From: Gracilaria gracilis
Taxonomy: Eukaryota; Rhodophyta; Florideophyceae; Gracilariales; Gracilariaceae
Direction: 5' to 3'
Assembly (NCBI GenBank): GCA_030374805.1
Contig: JARGSG010000005.1
Location: forward strand, 186,001 to 250,000
DNA: 64,000 bases
A program made the position numbers and the translations under genes. The stretch's first letter is position 1. Every line of letters begins with the position of its first letter. This document shows positions 63,820-64,000 of the stretch, piece after piece. The notes under the pieces are model-generated. The model saw only the letters and a program-made list of their open reading frames with translations. It made no database searches and was not told the origin of the DNA.

Positions 63820-64000
63820 ATGGAAAGACCTAAAAGGATTACTCGTGGCTCTAGCGCGCCACCTAGCCACAAGGGTTCTGCTGCGGCTTCGGCCGCTAAA
63901 CCCATTCTGGATAATCCCGAGGAGTTGCTTCGGCAACCTCGGGCCGGAACCTCAAAGGATACGGGCACTCAGCCACCGTTGGCTCCTGAACCTAACAAGG
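63820..64000 (+). CDS. gag: gag of the second G copy, N-terminus only
   Basis: ATG 63820 corresponds to ATG 40561 and the 60 visible codons differ by only a couple of residues (M-E-R-P-K for M-E-R-P-T). The frame is open to the end of the window. Confidence 0.9.
   Translation, partial: MERPKRITRGSSAPPSHKGSAAASAAKPILDNPEELLRQPRAGTSKDTGTQPPLAPEPNK

Larger units (their letters stand above)
63165..64000 (+). mobile_element. second copy of element G, 5' end
   Basis: The 508-bp LTR (63165-63672), the same primer-binding site (from 63676) and the start of gag are present; the rest runs off the window. It differs from the G LTRs at only a few positions (for example TATACTG for TGCACTG). It interrupts the pogo-like transposase gene. 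Confidence 0.95.

Noticed and set aside
1..64000. tRNA, rRNA and CRISPR features
   Set aside because: No cloverleaf with A and B boxes, no rRNA-like tract and no regularly spaced repeats were found by eye; a tRNA search program would be decisive.

Overview
The window is eukaryotic and dominated by transposable elements, with few host genes. It holds no rRNA, CRISPR or operon structure. Reverse transcriptase, integrase and chromodomain fragments cover more than half of the sequence. The two best host genes are intron-free and have TATA boxes. From memory only, the gag/protease/integrase style of elements B, C and D (a W-L-D-D reverse transcriptase motif, S-D-x-G-S-x-F in integrase) recalls Ty3/gypsy families of oomycetes, and the pogo-like transposase also fits. 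The modest GC content of the host genes leaves a red alga or another stramenopile possible. The organism is therefore inferred, not shown.

Layout. 1-5493: 3' part of a chromodomain Ty3/gypsy element (T1), with a 280-bp MITE in its pol tail, an antisense ORF and its 3' LTR. 7151-18746: Ty3/gypsy element B with 360-bp LTRs and TSD TCTCC. It carries a TIR element in gag and a whole second retrotransposon, C (12306-17687, TSD ATTCC), in its integrase gene. 19919-20770: solo LTR, TSD CAGGA. 21180-22683 and 27226-27754: further members of the TIR family found in B. 24.5-31 kb: the host-gene island, with a secreted Gly-rich repeat protein and an Old Yellow Enzyme-like flavoprotein. 30632-37006: remains of element E and a nearly complete element D, both on the minus strand. 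37007-58665: a Ty1/copia relic that holds truncated gypsy element A. Element A holds the full-length 11.5-kb element G (39907-51419, TSD CGTAT) and an inverted solo LTR of the T1 family (54448-55296, TSD ATTCC). 58.8-62 kb: a broken coiled-coil ORF and a small secreted-protein gene. 62239-64000: a pogo-like transposase gene cut by a second G copy that runs off the window.

Main observation. Elements T1, A and G belong to at least two different families, yet each carries a long ORF on the strand opposite pol, between pol and the 3' LTR, converging tail-to-tail with pol. The three antisense products share motifs in the same order (Y-x-G-S-Y, L-W-S, [FY]-[IV]-P near a run of basic residues, F-[DN]-P). 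This looks like a conserved third retrotransposon gene. It is intact (794 aa) in the young element G.

Many breaks in otherwise good reading frames fall in homopolymers, so some apparent frameshifts, especially in G, may be sequencing errors rather than decay.
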